Notes under the pieces: model-generated | What the model was told of the DNA's origin: nothing | The model's input: the letters and a program-made list of their open reading frames with translations, nothing else | The model's database searches: none | Translations under genes and position numbers: made by a program | Origin: Branchiostoma floridae | Lineage: Eukaryota; Chordata; Leptocardii; Amphioxiformes; Branchiostomatidae | Assembly (NCBI RefSeq): GCF_000003815.2 | Contig: NC_049991.1 | Coordinates: forward strand, 453,039-517,038 | Reading direction: 5' to 3' | Length of the DNA: 64,000 bases | Shown here: piece by piece, positions 26,101 to 41,100 of the stretch | Position numbering within the stretch: position 1 is the stretch's first letter | How the letters are laid out: every line of letters starts with the position of its first letter

Positions 26101-29100
26101 CATTGTACACATATACCCACAGCTGCTCCACCCTGGCACAACCAAAAACATAATCTTCTTGGTGAAGTTAAATGTCAGAAGAACACAATTTTGTACAAAA
26201 GTCTACATTCATTGAATAATACTAATGATGGTGGCATGTACCGTAATCAGGAACTGCTGTTTTATAAGCACTCCAAAGTTCACAGGGATACATGAAAAGT
26301 TAGAGATGTCAAAAAGAAACAAGCCTGTTACAGAATGTCCTACCGTCTACATCTTGTGTCTGCACACGGACAGCTGGGCTCCTCTGCCCCACCCCTACAG
26401 GAGACACGCCCACGATCCATATCAGGTACTGGGTGTCGGGCTGTAACCCACCCAGCAGATGGGACCTCTCATTGGCACCAGACTGCACAGAGAAGGCCCT
26501 GTTCTCATCAGCAACCTAAGGAAACAATCATTACTGTTGGATTATCTGCACTTTCCTTCAAAAATACACAAACACAAATATCAATCTTGTGGCTCATTGA
26601 ACAATGGACACCTGTACAAATATAATGTCCGGTACATGAATGATGAACATGACAAAATGACAAAAAGACATGTGAAATAAAAAGTATCTTGAATATTTCT
26701 ATGCCTACTCTGTCATAAATTACTACATGTAGGTTCTAGTTTTTCTTAGACTAGTTAGCTGTACTTGTATTGAATTGTTCTGCCAGTTCATTCTTTGACT
26801 AGTGATTCTGAAGAAGAGTGATGGATGTCATTCAAAGTGTCCGAAAGTAAATCTCTGTTTTTTATCCAGTTGTAGACTGAAATGAATATTGTTTACCTGG
26901 ATGTCTAACTTTCATAAAGTATCTAGGTTCCATGTTGGTTTTGACGGACTGACCTGGTAGTACACAAGGTAGTTGGAGATGTCTCCCCCTGATGTTGGAG
27001 GCTGCCAGTGCACCAGGATGGTGAAGGGGTCCACAGCAGAAACTCTCACATCCTGAGGAGTTCCAGGGAGTTGAGGCTGAACTGGAGTCGCTGAACAACA
27101 AAGAGATAACATTTGAGAAATCTAAGCAAACATGGTGTTGTTTGATTTCATTACATTTTTACGTTTACTAACTTAAGGTATTTTGTGATAGAGGAATTCA
27201 TTACCTCTGTGAAAAATTGAGGTATTGTTTTTGGTGTGTGTGTGTGCGTGTGTGTGTGTGTGTCCATTTGTCTAACATTACAGTTTCTGTTTTATGGATA
27301 TTTGTGGTCAGCATAACTTTTGAACCTCTGGATGAATGGTAATGATATTTGGTATGTGGATAGGTTTTGGGAGGATGAAGGTTGATGTCAACATTTGGCC
27401 TCCTGGTGTGTGGCCTTGGCACTGCAGCAGAACGGCTCTTTCTTGTGACCTTTTGACCTGTACATGCTATGGTCTTGATTTTTTGGGTCTGGTTACCCTG
27501 TGATATACGTGGTGCAGGGCTGAATTGCAGGGGCGTATTGAAAAAATATTCTCTCTAAAGAGGATAACTAAACAAAGGAACAGTAGTAGGACCTGTTCAC
27601 TTTTGTTGACAGTTTCTATGTGAACAGCTTACCTGAACTGCCTGTCCTAACTGTGATGTGTGGACTCTCCTGGCCATCGCCTGCTGGGGAAAATGCCACC
27701 AGCCAGATTTCATAGCCAGAGTTTGGCTGAAGTCCAGACAGGATGTAGGACTGGAGATTTCCTTCCAACGTGATGGCAGGGATATCTCTGCCACCCACCT
27801 ATGGAATGGAGAAATTTGTTAAGAGGAAAAATCAGGTCCTCAAACATGTAAGATCCTGTTGAATGTTTGCTTTTCAAAATTTTCTGATGATCTTCATTGA
27901 AATGTGATACAACTGCATTTTTGTAGAATGTGAAAGGATGGCATATATTAAATTATGGCAGTTCAACATTTATCAAAATGCTTTAAGATTCAGATAAGCC
28001 TCCAGCGTAAACAACCAAACAGGTGACCAAGAGTCTAACCTAATAACATCAGGTTAACATGCCTGAACATGCAAAGCACTGTAGGAGTCCATTTTATGTG
28101 GCAAAAATCAGGGCCTGCCACAACAACTTACTTGCATGTAGTAGAGTCTGTATCCCTGCACACCATCAGCATTATAAGTTGGGGTTTCCCACTGGACACG
28201 GACGCTAGTAGGACTGAGAGGATCCCCCCGCAGGCTCCTGACAGGACCAGGAACTAAACACATGGAAGGAACAATTCCATCAAGTTAACTGTCACTCATT
28301 ATTTCCTAAGTAATATATTCTGCAGACAGTATAAAATTTGATTGGCCTGACTTGGGATACAATCTGAGAGCTTTGAAGCCTTTTTCAGTCAATGACTTTG
28401 TTTAAATTCAATGGCTTCTGTTCAATACAGGAAAAAAAAAACTTGTGAATAATTAAAATACTTGAAAATGAGGAATTAATCATTACAACAACAAAAAAAC
28501 ATTTCAGATTCACATCAACACAACTTGAACATGATCTTACTTCCACCACTGGTCCTGACTGCAATGTTTCCACTGCGCAGTCCCTCCCCTGCACCAGTAA
28601 AGGCTGACACCCAGACTATGTATTGTGTGTTGCTCTCCAGGCTAGTAAGGGTGTAACGGGTGCTTTCAGGTCCAAGTTCCACTACTCTAGGGCTGTCTTC
28701 TCCCCTAACTTGATAGTAGAGACGATATCCCTCTAGCACGCCATTGACAGATGCTGGTGGCTCCCAGGCAACCTGAAGTCTGTTGGAACCGACTGCAGTT
28801 CTTTGGAGAGACCCAGGAGGGCCAGGGGCTGCAGAGAACAAGTAGGAGTGAAAAGTGCTTCATCATCTAAAGGAACTTGCAAGTCATCATCCTGCTTGGA
28901 AAATAGTGCAATATCAGGTACAGTCTTAAAGGAAAGGTGTAATAAAAATAGAAAAGCCTGCTATACTATAACGTTATGTGATCTAAATTTCCCATCCTGT
29001 GTGACTAGTGCTTCTTAATCTGGCTTTCCTGTTGATGGATTTTGATGAAATTTCTGACAAATTCGATTAGATTGAGTTAGTGGTATTTGAATTTGGACGA

Positions 29101-32100
29101 TTCCTCAAAGTTCATCCTCAGGACTGCCAGCTTGAAAAGTACTAGTCATACTGGATGGGAAATTTACATTGTAGATCACTGACATCACATGGTTCAATCA
29201 TTGGGTGAGTAGCCGTCAGTATGACGCAAGATTCAAACAGTCAGACAGCTCTAAACTATGACAGACAAAACAAGTGAGTTGTAAAACAAGTGAGAACTTA
29301 ACTTTGGGGTATGTTTTTACCATAGTATTAGTAGTAATAGTATAGCAGGCTTTTCCATTTTAGTGTAGCTTTCCTTTAAGTGTTAGGTGTGGCTGTGGTG
29401 GCAGGTGAACTTGCAGTAAATGATATAGCACCTGCAAATCAGTTGTGGCTCAAAAAGTAACATCATCTCTAAAGTGGTCACCATTCTCCTCTGGTCAGCT
29501 AAGGGCTGAGCATTGTCCTGTTTCTGACAGCCAGTCATTAAGCTAGCCTTTAACTGTACCCATCTCGATAAAAATATCCCCGGTTTGTTCTAGTGGGAGG
29601 GCAGGTGTTCAGCACCCTCAACACCATAGAGATACATGTGCATGTAGCGTGGAGAGCCAGATAGTTACATCAACTCCTCCTGATTTTTCTCATAGGAACA
29701 ATACATCTATCTGTAAATCTCCATTTCAACATCATCATGAGATAAAGGTGTTACAGATTAGACTGAACTTACTTCCCTCTGCAGTGCGCACTCTGACAGG
29801 CATGCTGTGTGAGGATGCCCCTGTATCATCAATGGTAACAATGACAATGTCATAGTCCGTGTAAGGTTCCAGCCCACCCAGTGTGAAGCTGGTATCTGTG
29901 ACAGGCCTGCCCACATCTAAATACGCAGTGTTCGTCTCTGTCGTCTGCTTGTACAGGATGCGGAACCCACGGACTCTGGAGATAATCAAGAGGCAAAAAA
30001 TCATGAACAAGCAATATCATATACAAGTGTATTGGTAACTAGTGAAATGACCTATGTTGCATCATGTGTGACTTCAAATGATATTACTTCTACATAACTT
30101 GCATGTGTCACAAGTATGAAATTGCCATCACTTACCAACGACATAGTGCAGCCTTTGCTCTGCACCTTTTTCTTCACAATTAGTACGCTATTCTCACCCA
30201 TTGAGATGTCCTATTATAATCTAAGCGTTGTACGAATAGGACTGTACTTCAAGTTACCGTTATGTTTTTCAATCCCTCCTGAATTTACCGTTAAGCATTA
30301 CTGCACCTCCTGCATTCACCGTTAAGCATTACCAAGACCCCCCATGCAGTCCCTCAGATATGTTATATGTTTACCTGTCTGCAGTTATACCCGCTGGAGC
30401 ATTCCACTCCAAATCAACGCTGTCACTATCACGGGGCCTTGCTTGGACAAACTGGGCTGGGGTGGTGGACCCTACAAAAAAGACATTCAATGACTCAAGT
30501 TAACAGACCATAATTAGACATCCTGATAACCCACTGAAAAATCTATATTACATGTACATGTACACAGTAGTTTGGTGTTCTGGTGAGCAGATACAACTTT
30601 GCAACATACTCCCCTCTTTGAAGCCACTAGTAGGTCCCTGTACCTTAGCCTCAATAGCATAATTTTTACCAAGCTTATCTCCAAGCAGGTTTCAAAGCCA
30701 TATGCACAGTGCCAACTACTACTGGTAACATTAGTTGTTATATTAGTTGATGGTGATGAAGTGTAGTTTAGATCAAGAGAATCAAATGGTCCAAACATAC
30801 AATAATACCACTTCTCTACATTCTTAAATCTTGAAGCATCATGAAACAGATCTGCTACCATAGCAGGTGCAAGAACAGCATAATGCTTTACAGGACCAGT
30901 AGTACAGCAGACCTCATCTTGTAGCACATGACACTGACCTCCTGTTTCAGGTGCTGTTTGAACTCTGAGAGTGTTGCTGCGTTGTCCATCTCCAGCTATC
31001 CCATAAGCCAAGACCTGGATGATATACTGTGAATTTGGCTGCAGACCAGATAAGGTGTATGATGTGTCCAGACTCCTGGTGTCCACAACATTCTCTTGAC
31101 CACCACTGGCACTGGAGAAACAAATACAATGGGCATATCTGACAACTGAACAATCTCACTTTCTCGATACACTATAAATACTTGACACAAAACCATTGAA
31201 TGATCTATAAAAATATGTCATCAAAAAACAGAAAGCATACCTTTGATAGAAGATCCTGTAGCCAAACAAACCCTGTGTGTTGCTGGGAGAATACCACCTC
31301 AGTCCAACAGAGTACATATCCACACTCTCAGCAGTCAGTCCAAGAACTGCACCTATAGATACAAAGGCACTCATGTCATACAGCCAGACAATGAGTCAGA
31401 GGTCCTCATGTCTGTGTGAATGGTTTTCTTAGGTGGTTATAGCAACTCTAACCCAAACCCTAACCATATACAATGTACAGAGAGAAATAGGAGGGTCAGT
31501 AACCCTTAATTAATAAACTAAGTAATAAACTAAAATTGAGAAAAAATGGTTGCCTCTACAAAGCCCAAATTAACCATCAGTATGACGAGAGTTAGAAGTG
31601 TTACCTGGCGCAGGCAGAGCCTCATAGCCACAGACCAGTCCAGGGTAGACCTGTCCATTGCAGCACACCTCCCGCTCAGGGTTGAAGGGCTCCGTCCCAC
31701 AGCAGCCCCACGACTGGCCATTGACAGGAACAGTGTGAAGATTTTTCCCACACCTACGTACATACAGGAAGCATTACATTCAACTTGTGATACATACCTG
31801 GTAAACCATTGCAAGGTGCAACACAGCAGTTTTGAACGGTACATACAAGCTGCATCGATTTAACACTCAGACCCTTACTTTTATTGATAGATGTAGTGGG
31901 TCACTCAATATTGACCATGGTAAAACCCTGACAGGACCCTTAGTCTTATTAATGACCGAAGACCGCCCAAAGTGGAAAGCACGTGTGAACAGTCTTACTG
32001 CCCCTACGGCCACCTGAGCTACGGGACTGAGTGAGTGATCAAGTGAGAATTTCTAGGTGTGACTCCTCAAACACATGTAAAGGCCCACCAGCTTCATGTC

Positions 32101-35100
32101 CCATCTGAGAACCCTTAAATCATACCAGCAGTGTGAAAAATCAAGTCAATGGGTACTAAGTTGAACTTGTGATGACACAAATATGATGCTGCCATATCAT
32201 GGTACTCTATCTGGTTTGCGCTGCTTAACTTGCCCTGACCACTACTGAAGATCTGATCCTGTTCCTTATTGGTTGAATGGAGATTCAATATCCTTCATGG
32301 GGCAGCATAATGTCCAGTGTGCCTTCCACCTAACTGTAACTGGGGTCTGCTGTTTCACTTGTCCTTTGTTGGATTTTTATGGTGATATTTTGGCTCAGAT
32401 GGAAAGCGTGACTATATCATGTCAATAAAATTTCAACATTGAATAATTTACATAGTTTTTTAGTTCTTCAGAAGATAAAAATGCAATAATCTTATTTATT
32501 TATTTATTTATTTATTTGGATTCTCCACACTGGAGACACTTTATTTACATGTACTGGCCACTACATTGTAACTTCTTACCGCACACAAGTGCTCTGTTCT
32601 TCAGACCCAGACCTCAGTTCACCGAAGCAGCAGTGGTTCCTCTCCGGGCTGTATGGGGTGACAGTGTTACAACACCGCCATGGCTCATCAACAGTTGGTC
32701 TGATAAACGGGGTGGAGCCACAGACTTGACAGGAATGTTGGTTATCGGGACCACTGAATATCTGTCCGTTGCAGCATGTCTGTGATTGTGGGTTGTAGGG
32801 TGTCATCTCCGACGTCTTTGGATGAGAACAGCACCAGTACTCAGGCTCATCTCGCCGACGGCTGAAAACCTGGAAGCGAACAGAAAAATTATTACTCAGG
32901 CAATGACCTAATGAAATGCTTCTAGCCCCTCTATTCCAATCCTACCTGGAAATAGTTAGAATGTTTTTTGTGTCTTGATGGATAGGCAGTCAGAAGATGA
33001 CAGCTCAACACAGTTTCTCCTCCCAATCTAACCCTGACGCCTTTGGGCTTAACAGCCTGGGAGTTGTCAGCTTCCGGACAAAAGTGTTCCAAATTATTCT
33101 CTCTAGAGCCATTCCCTGACTTATGGACGTTTGGTTCTTCCTTGCCTGTTATTTCCCTGATCTGGTTCAGCCATCGTTTTCATGGTATGTCTGCTGGCCT
33201 ATTCTTTTTTGGTGTACAGTTTTTTTTTAAACTCAACACAGTACCTGAGAATACCAGCCTCCTACTAGTAGTGTAGTAGGTAAGCTTGTCATCAATGTAT
33301 TGTCATAAAAATCCAACATTAAAGGCAGCTTAAGTAATGCCCTTTTGCACAGCCAACAAGCTTCAGCTGTATTGCTAACTGCCAGCAGGATCACAAATTT
33401 AAAATCAAGAAAAATTGAGACTCAAGGCTCGTTCTCATTTAAATGTCGAAATGCTGTCGCCTGACTTTACGGCTTGATATGGAGAAAATTGTAGACAACA
33501 TCACTGATTCCTTCATTTTTCCATAACCCCTGTAATGTTTTACAAAAGATGCACAACAACATTCGTATTGGTTGATGGCTTAGACGGTTATCATAGCCAT
33601 GGGTCGGATTTCACACCCTAAAAAATGGCTGTCGCCTGAGAAGAAACAAAGAATTCAAATAGTAGTCAAAAATGTAACAATTCAGTTCCCAGAATAATTG
33701 TTTGGCAGGTGAAACCAGCTACCAAGGCCCTCTGACCGATCACTTCAGATCGCTACTGTCACTGATCTTGGAGGCTGTGTAAGGTGGTTTATGCCTGTCG
33801 CCAGATTTTGTAACAAACGTTACCACCACGAGTACGACGGTTGCCACGGTTTTATTATCGACGTATAAGACTAGAAATGACCATTTTTGTGACGCTGTAC
33901 AGTTTTTCTGGCTTCCTAAAGAAACAAGAAAGGGTTGTTGACTGTTATTTGTATCCCACCTTGCTTAACAAAATGTTGTACAGAAATGACTGGAACTTTT
34001 CAAATGTTCCTTGGGACATCCACTTATACCTAAATGATGTAGTCAATAAGGTAAGTCCTTTAGAAGAAAAACAGGGTAAAGTTTACTGTTGTAACAAACG
34101 TTACCGGTAACGTTTGTTAACCGCCCTGTAATGTATTACCAATGGGACCGAAAATAATAAGTTGCCATTTTTTGGCCATGGTTAAAAGAGGAATTTTCCT
34201 AAACAACCAGGTAGTTTTCACTGAAAATAAAGCCGATTTATTTTTCGTCCAAAAAAATGCCATTTTCGACATTTCAATGAGAACGAGTGTCAAGCATATT
34301 TTTTGCCTTCAAATCTACCCCATCAAATTTGACGACCTGCAAACACCAACCGATTCTAAAAATATGATGGGCAAGAAAACACAAGGCGTATTATACTGCC
34401 AAAACTTGGCTGTGTGACAGCAAGATAAAGCTATATAATGGCAAATACAACATGTAGATTGTAACGGTTACCTCATTGCCACAGCGTTGGCAGGTGAATT
34501 GTTCCTCGGAGCCAGAGTGGAGTCCATCAAAACAGCAGTGCTGCTCTGCAGGGTTGTAAGGCCGACCCTTACAGCACCTCCAGGACCCATCTGTCGCTGG
34601 TCTGCTGAAATAGGTGTTACCACACCTACACCATGGACAAAAGGGAACAAAACCTGATGTCAATACCACCAAACAAAACATTTTGCAACAAGAAGTGGAG
34701 ATACTTCATCTTAGATTCAGGCTTTCATACAAGCTTGCATATGGTAAAATTATATAATAATTTGGGTGAAGGAGATTTTATTTGAATGAAGAGCATATAT
34801 AGATTAACATTACGCAAGCCACAATGGAAGGTCAACATGGTATATAAAACAATACAATGTGTATTACAAGTTGAGCGATGGAGTGCCGTGAGTTCGAGCG
34901 TGTGAAACAACGGGTCATGTTAGGGTGCCCTGTTATATGTCTTGTGCTATCTATATCATATGTAATGATAGATTGATTAGGACTTAATTGATATAATCTG
35001 TAATGTTACCTGTTATATTTTATCTGACCCTTCTTACCTGTTCCCTCATGACCTCAATCTCTGGTTTGCTAAGTCCTGGCAAGGCCTTTAGCAGGCCCAG

Positions 35101-38100
35101 AAACAGAGTGAACGGTGGGGTAGATACAAATCGCCTTATCTGCAGTTCCGTATGTCGAAAAGTTTGAAATTTGGTAAGAACTTTGCCTAGGTACTACTTC
35201 TTCCAACTATGTACAAGATATTGGAAGTAGACACATAGTATTTCCATAATTTTCAAATATAAAATCTATGTCATTTTATAATAATTGGCCCAGCCAACTT
35301 CATGCCGTTGGCCTGGAGCTGTGATATTTTTACAGGATGTTGCTACAGTCATATACTATTGGAATCGGTTACCGGGAAATAAGAACATACCTTAGAATTT
35401 TATAAATACAAAAAATTATTAATTCTTATGATTTTTTGAGGGGTGACCATAACTTTATCAGCCTATACCTCCGCATTGTAAGATGAAATCAATTTTCCAA
35501 CAAGGGATTCAAGCAGACTAAGTACTTGAGCATTGTTTACACTTAATCGTAACTTTGTAAGCCGTAGCTACGAACTTGGCTAGGGATTTAAAGTTTAAAA
35601 CTCCCAATTGTGCAGATTTTGGTCACATTGCTAATCAATCAATCTGACAGCTGTTTATTTTTCAATGGATTTGTTGTTTTAACAGCTCCTCACGAAACTG
35701 ATTACCTACAATTATCTTTAATTATGCATAGAGGACAGACAATAACACGCAGGGAGCCCATGGCATTCATTCAAGTCCTGATTGACATGTAGTCGGGCCA
35801 CAGTCATTAAGATTTTGTAAAGAATTAACTCATTGCTAGAGTAAACTTTGTGGGAAGGAAACGGTTCAGAGTGGAAATTCTACAAGAAAGAATATTCAGG
35901 GCATGGAAAACTTGCTTAGAGCCGTCAATTGACTATGATATAGTTCAGCACAGGTCCTGCAATGACCTGTCACAAAACATCCACAATTTCTCATGCAATA
36001 CACATTTGCTAAAATAGACAGACACAACCGTTCAGAATAATGAATCTTTATCACTACAACCCAAAACATGCAGGTAATGAGGTAAATCTGAGTCTAAATA
36101 GAAGATGCATCGAGTATAGGTTACGATAGGTTGCACAGAAAATACAATCTCCAGGCGCATGTACGGTCTAGATTGTTTTACACGCGGTATGCGGCATTTG
36201 TTTTTGTTTGTATTTCATAGCTATAGACCATCGTACTTCTCAAAAAGAATACGGGTGCTTCCTGTACGCCCAAGTTAGCTGAAATAACCTCCTGGTTACG
36301 CCATATGACGGTTTACCGTGTATACTATTAGTATACGGTATTTCAGCTAACTTGGGCGTACGGGAAGGACACGTATTCTTTTTGAGAAGTATGGTGGGTT
36401 ATTTACGTGTACCTGAGGCGTGGCTGTCTTCAAAAACGGGATCTCAGTTTCCGAACACATTATGCGACTTCCACATGTTTAGATACACAAACTTATAAGG
36501 TGTTTCTACCAAACAAGGAGGTTAAAACCAACTATGTCACCATGCATATATACCTGTCCTCGTGACAAAGGATCTTGAACAAACCTTCTGTATGACAGTA
36601 TATGTTACCCAGCTGATCAGCTAACATGCGCTAAACTAAAATGAGACTAAAAAGGCTTTTCAATAACACCGTTTGTGGGAAACTTGTCACAACAAGGCTC
36701 AAGGCAGAGTCTGTTGTTCTTTGTTATTTATGCATGGCATGAGTTGTGTACAATAGTGCAAACTACCAGTGTTTTCAAACCAGATTCTAGTGGATTAGGG
36801 GCAAAAATAGACCTAAAGTTACGTCAGAAATCAGTGAAATCGGCTTGGAAGTTGGATCCAGAGGCCAAACTCGCAAGCTCCTCGGCTCCTGGGCCAACAT
36901 GCCCACGTGGAAATTCTTAGGGTCTACTCAGTCGGTCTGCGGCAAAATATCCATATCATCACAAAAGTTTTTCCCAGACCAAGGAGGTTAAAAAAATCAC
37001 CTCCTTGCCCAGACTAACTACGCCGGCTAGCTGTAGAGACAATAATTTTTTCCATGAGAGTTTGGCCACAAAAGTGAATGAGTTAAGTGAATGAGCAATC
37101 CTTATAACTAGAAATTTGTTGACGGTGTAATGTATGGCAACAATAACAAAGCAATTAACACCAATCACCGTAATACTTGTCTTGGCCTCAGGCGGGGGAA
37201 AATATCTCCCAGCGACCTGACTTTCCTGACCAATCATTCTTCTTTTTGCCAAATCATCCTTAGGAAGGCCTGTTCGGAGGCTATTAACGGGATCTAGGTT
37301 AAATTGAATGAATTTGTTAAAAAAAGTTAATGTTTGGATGGGTTATTAAATTGGCACTACTTGAAAAGAATAAGACCAGTTTTACAATTGTTGTTGTATT
37401 GCTTTTTCAGACAAGTGATCTCAAACATGGAGTGAAAATATATTACATGTATTTTCAGATAAGTGAAGTTTTTTCAGGAAAATCGAAACATGTAACTATG
37501 CATTGATTTGGTACTAGTAACTCCGTGTTTGAAGCTCTTTGTGAACTCATAGGCTCCTAGCAGGGTGTGTAATTAGAGCATATAGAAATGTAAACTAGAG
37601 GAGGAGAAGTGGGAGGGGAAACCAGACTAATTAACACCCAATTACAGCCTCTCCAGTCGCACCCTGGCTCATTTAAATGTCATTTTAATATTATAATGAG
37701 TTCCTGGCAGGGACAGCTTTGCCAGGACTTAGCATAGGAGAGATGAAAAGTGGCCTGCAGACTGAGTTGAACATTCTCATGAAGAAACAAAGGTTCAAAC
37801 AAATACATTCAGTGTAACGTTATGGGGCCTGTTTCCGTGACCGTACCTCTGACACACGTAGTCCCGCTGTGGTCCATACTTGGGCTGGTTAAACCCTCCA
37901 CAACAGTGGTGAGTTGATGGGTCGTAGGAAATCTCATTGTTGACTCCACAGCAGCGGAGCGGTGCCAGGTCTCTGCGGCGGCTCATCATGTTGTCTCCGC
38001 ATGATTGACAGATGTAGGCACTCTCCGGACCATTATTCAGCCTGCCTGCACAGCAGTGCTCCCGTAATGTGTTGTACGGCTGGTCACCGCAGCACATGTA

Positions 38101-41100
38101 GGACTTGGACTCATCCCTGTAGGATAGAGCAGGATGTATAGCATGGCTGTATTTCTCACACAGATATGCACCATGTCCGGGACGAGAGATACATATAGGA
38201 CAAAATGCCATGATAGAATATTCTCATTGATAATGCAAATGTCCCCCCATTTTGCATAATTAATCTTTCATTTTGTATATTTTGGTCTAAGCTACCTACA
38301 TACCAAAAATTATGATAATTCGACAGAATATAGTATCATTAGTATGCCAAATAATAGATCCTTCATTTTTGTTCACATCTTCTTTGACCTTGGAGTGTTC
38401 CATGACAGTAGTATACGTTTTCCGATATAACACGTTATGTTTTGAGATGTCTTGATATATGTTCAATAAAGACAGACACACAAATGCTGCATCAAGACAT
38501 GACCTTCACGACATATTTCATGGAGGTAACTAAAAGTATGTCTTCAATGCCCCAAGCAGTACAATTTCCCTAATCTTTGAGCATATTGCTGCAAAATATG
38601 TGTAAAACAAGCCAGACCTAACATTACATCTGCTTGCCAACTACCCAGCCCCCTCACCAACCTTGGAATGGACATGACACTATCGGCCGAGCAACGGAAA
38701 CAGCTGGTAGTGTCCTCTGGCCCATCCTTGACCTGTCCGAAGCAGCAGTGACTGGTCTCTGGATTATAGGGCTGGTCATTGTTCCGGCCGCAGCAGCGCC
38801 AGGGCCGGCTGCTCTTCCGAATGGCAAACATGGTTGTCTCACAAATCTTACAAACATGATCAGCTTCTGCACCCTCGTACACTCCATCCGCACAGCAGAT
38901 TTGTCGCGATGGTTCGTAAGATAGAGGGCCTCGTGTCGAGTAGCAGGTGTTTCTGTCTGATGCAGACCCCTGCACTGCACCTAGGGAAAACACATCGTGT
39001 CAGACAAATCTGGGATGATGTACATACTACTTACTAGTAATGAGACTTGCCTTATTAATTAGGAAAGTTTCCACTTGGCAATCTTGCTTAATGTGCTTTT
39101 TTCCCCATTTCTGGTGGAAATGACATTGCCAAACCTTAGTTGCACATGCAACATTAAACTCAAAATAAATCTAGGCAAGTGACTATCTCCAAACAAGTGA
39201 GTCAACTAGCTGACTTGCTGTGTTTCAATTTAACCTTGCATTAAAGAGCACACATGTATATACCAAGACACAAGCAGGGACTGTATGGCCTTCAAGACAC
39301 TGTAAATTAAAACTTTCCAAGTTATCATGTAATGAAAAGGCACAAAGCATGTCACTGTTTGTCACAGTATCTACATGAGATAAGTAAGATAAATATCATT
39401 TTTCCTTTTGGGGACCTTTTCTTCTGACTGGTCAACGGCACCTGGCTTGATGATAATATCCATTATGTCATACCTGTGACGCGAAAACGTTGCGATACGG
39501 GTGTTCCGGACCGGATGATAACTTTCCGTACGGCCCGGGCTTATCACATGGGCTCCATTCGAATAAATCGAACTGTTTCGAGTGGGCCGAGTACGGCGCC
39601 ATCGAAAGTTCGAATACCTGATTCGGACGTTGGAACATAACTGTTGTTTTTCGAGGGCAACAAATTTGTTCAACTTCTGGCGCATTTCGCATCATAACAG
39701 TGGTTTTCTCAGGTGGGTATGACATAAATTAAATACAACACGGTGTATTCCGCATCACCCTCGGTCCCAGCCCTCCCGCGGGTCGGATCACCCTCCGGCC
39801 TTCGGGCGATCCTTCCCGCGGTCGGGCTGGCACCTCGGGTGATACGGAATACACCGTGTTGTTTTCTATATTTATTGCTATCTTGAGTTAACATTATTCT
39901 CTCCAGAATCTTTTCACAAAAATGCCCCTGCAATTTCAAACTTAGTTGCCAGGAGGCACAAACTCATGTCAATTCTTCCCGAGTGCAAGAGCTATCTAAC
40001 ACCCCAATTTTCTTTTTTAGCTATCTTGTTGACATACAGACAGACACACACACAAATGCTAGTGAAAATATGTTAACCTTCATGAATATTGATGGTTAAC
40101 AAAACACCTAACGCTAGTTCACCTTTATCCGCATGGCAACCTAACGTTATATCCATTGTTTTTAAAAGCGAGGTATTCACGGATATCTAGTTGACGGACG
40201 GTGGTTCCAAATTGCAATATTTTCATAGCATTCCAGGCTGAAACAGCAGTCTGTCGACTTGATATCCCTAAATACTCCGATTTTATATGCAACGGTTAAG
40301 GTAACCCCACGGATAAAGGTGAACTAGCTTTATGGGCTAATCTCCAAGCAGATCTTGCGGTAGTTAAAGTCAGTAACTTTAATATAAGCTGGGGAAGGAG
40401 TTTAGTCGGTAGAGGAGTTTTAGTCTTCGCGGTAGAATAATTTATAAAACACCTCTGCTGGCTGCTATTAAAACTCGTTCCCCAGCTTATGTTACTGTCT
40501 TTAAACTACCCCAAGATCTGCTTGGAAATTACCTACGGGCCGGGCTGTGACCTTAGTGCCGAAACGTGAGATTGCCTGCAGTGACCCTTTCTGACAGACA
40601 GCATTCTTTGATAACGTTATATGAAGATTTTACATTAGGATTTTCATGGATGATATCAGGTTCATATCAAGGTCATAAACCGTTCTTATTTCTTGATGTG
40701 GCTTCATTCGCAACACAATAGTTTCTACTCTCCAAGCAGAGGTTAGGCTCCATCTGTTTTTTTAACGTTTTTAGTGGTTTTTATCAGGCTTTCTATTTTT
40801 TCATTTTTCTTGAAGTACGCCAGCCAAAGTTAGGTTTTGACACAGCAAGATAAAATACAAAATAGAAAGCCCGATAAAAAGGACTAAAAAACACGTTAAA
40901 AAACAGCCGGAGCCTAACCTCTGCTTGGAGAGTAGAAACTATTGTGTTAACGGGGGGGATCCAATAAAAGCAAAGACACGGCATAGCTGTGCTTATTTAG
41001 GAAGTTTTATAGATAGCCTTCTCATCTGTGGTGGTATCTTTTCACATATCGTATTTGACGATGAATTATTTAATAGTTTCCCGGGCCATGTTCTCGATAT

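Larger units (their letters stand above)
13744..38661 (-). other. Introns over 300 bases with nothing recognised
   Basis: The following introns were read on both strands and show only AT-rich sequence or short microsatellites: 13744-14077, 20360-20934, 24187-24698, 25255-25738 (GAT run at 25421-25440), 25858-26343, 26516-26953, 27799-28131, 29976-30374, 30472-30938, 31754-32579 and 38117-38661. Confidence 0.5.

Noticed and set aside
30514-30938. Extension of exon 8 as coding sequence
   Set aside because: FN3 content ends before the donor at 30938, and the following 400 bases show no domain. The spliced version keeps phase with exon 9.
39468-39725. ORF with ICCPR and SSGPEHPYRN, faintly galaxin-like, in intron 1
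   Set aside because: Its donor (CAG before GTATGA) is in phase 0, which cannot join exon 1 (phase 1) or exon 2. The resemblance is short.
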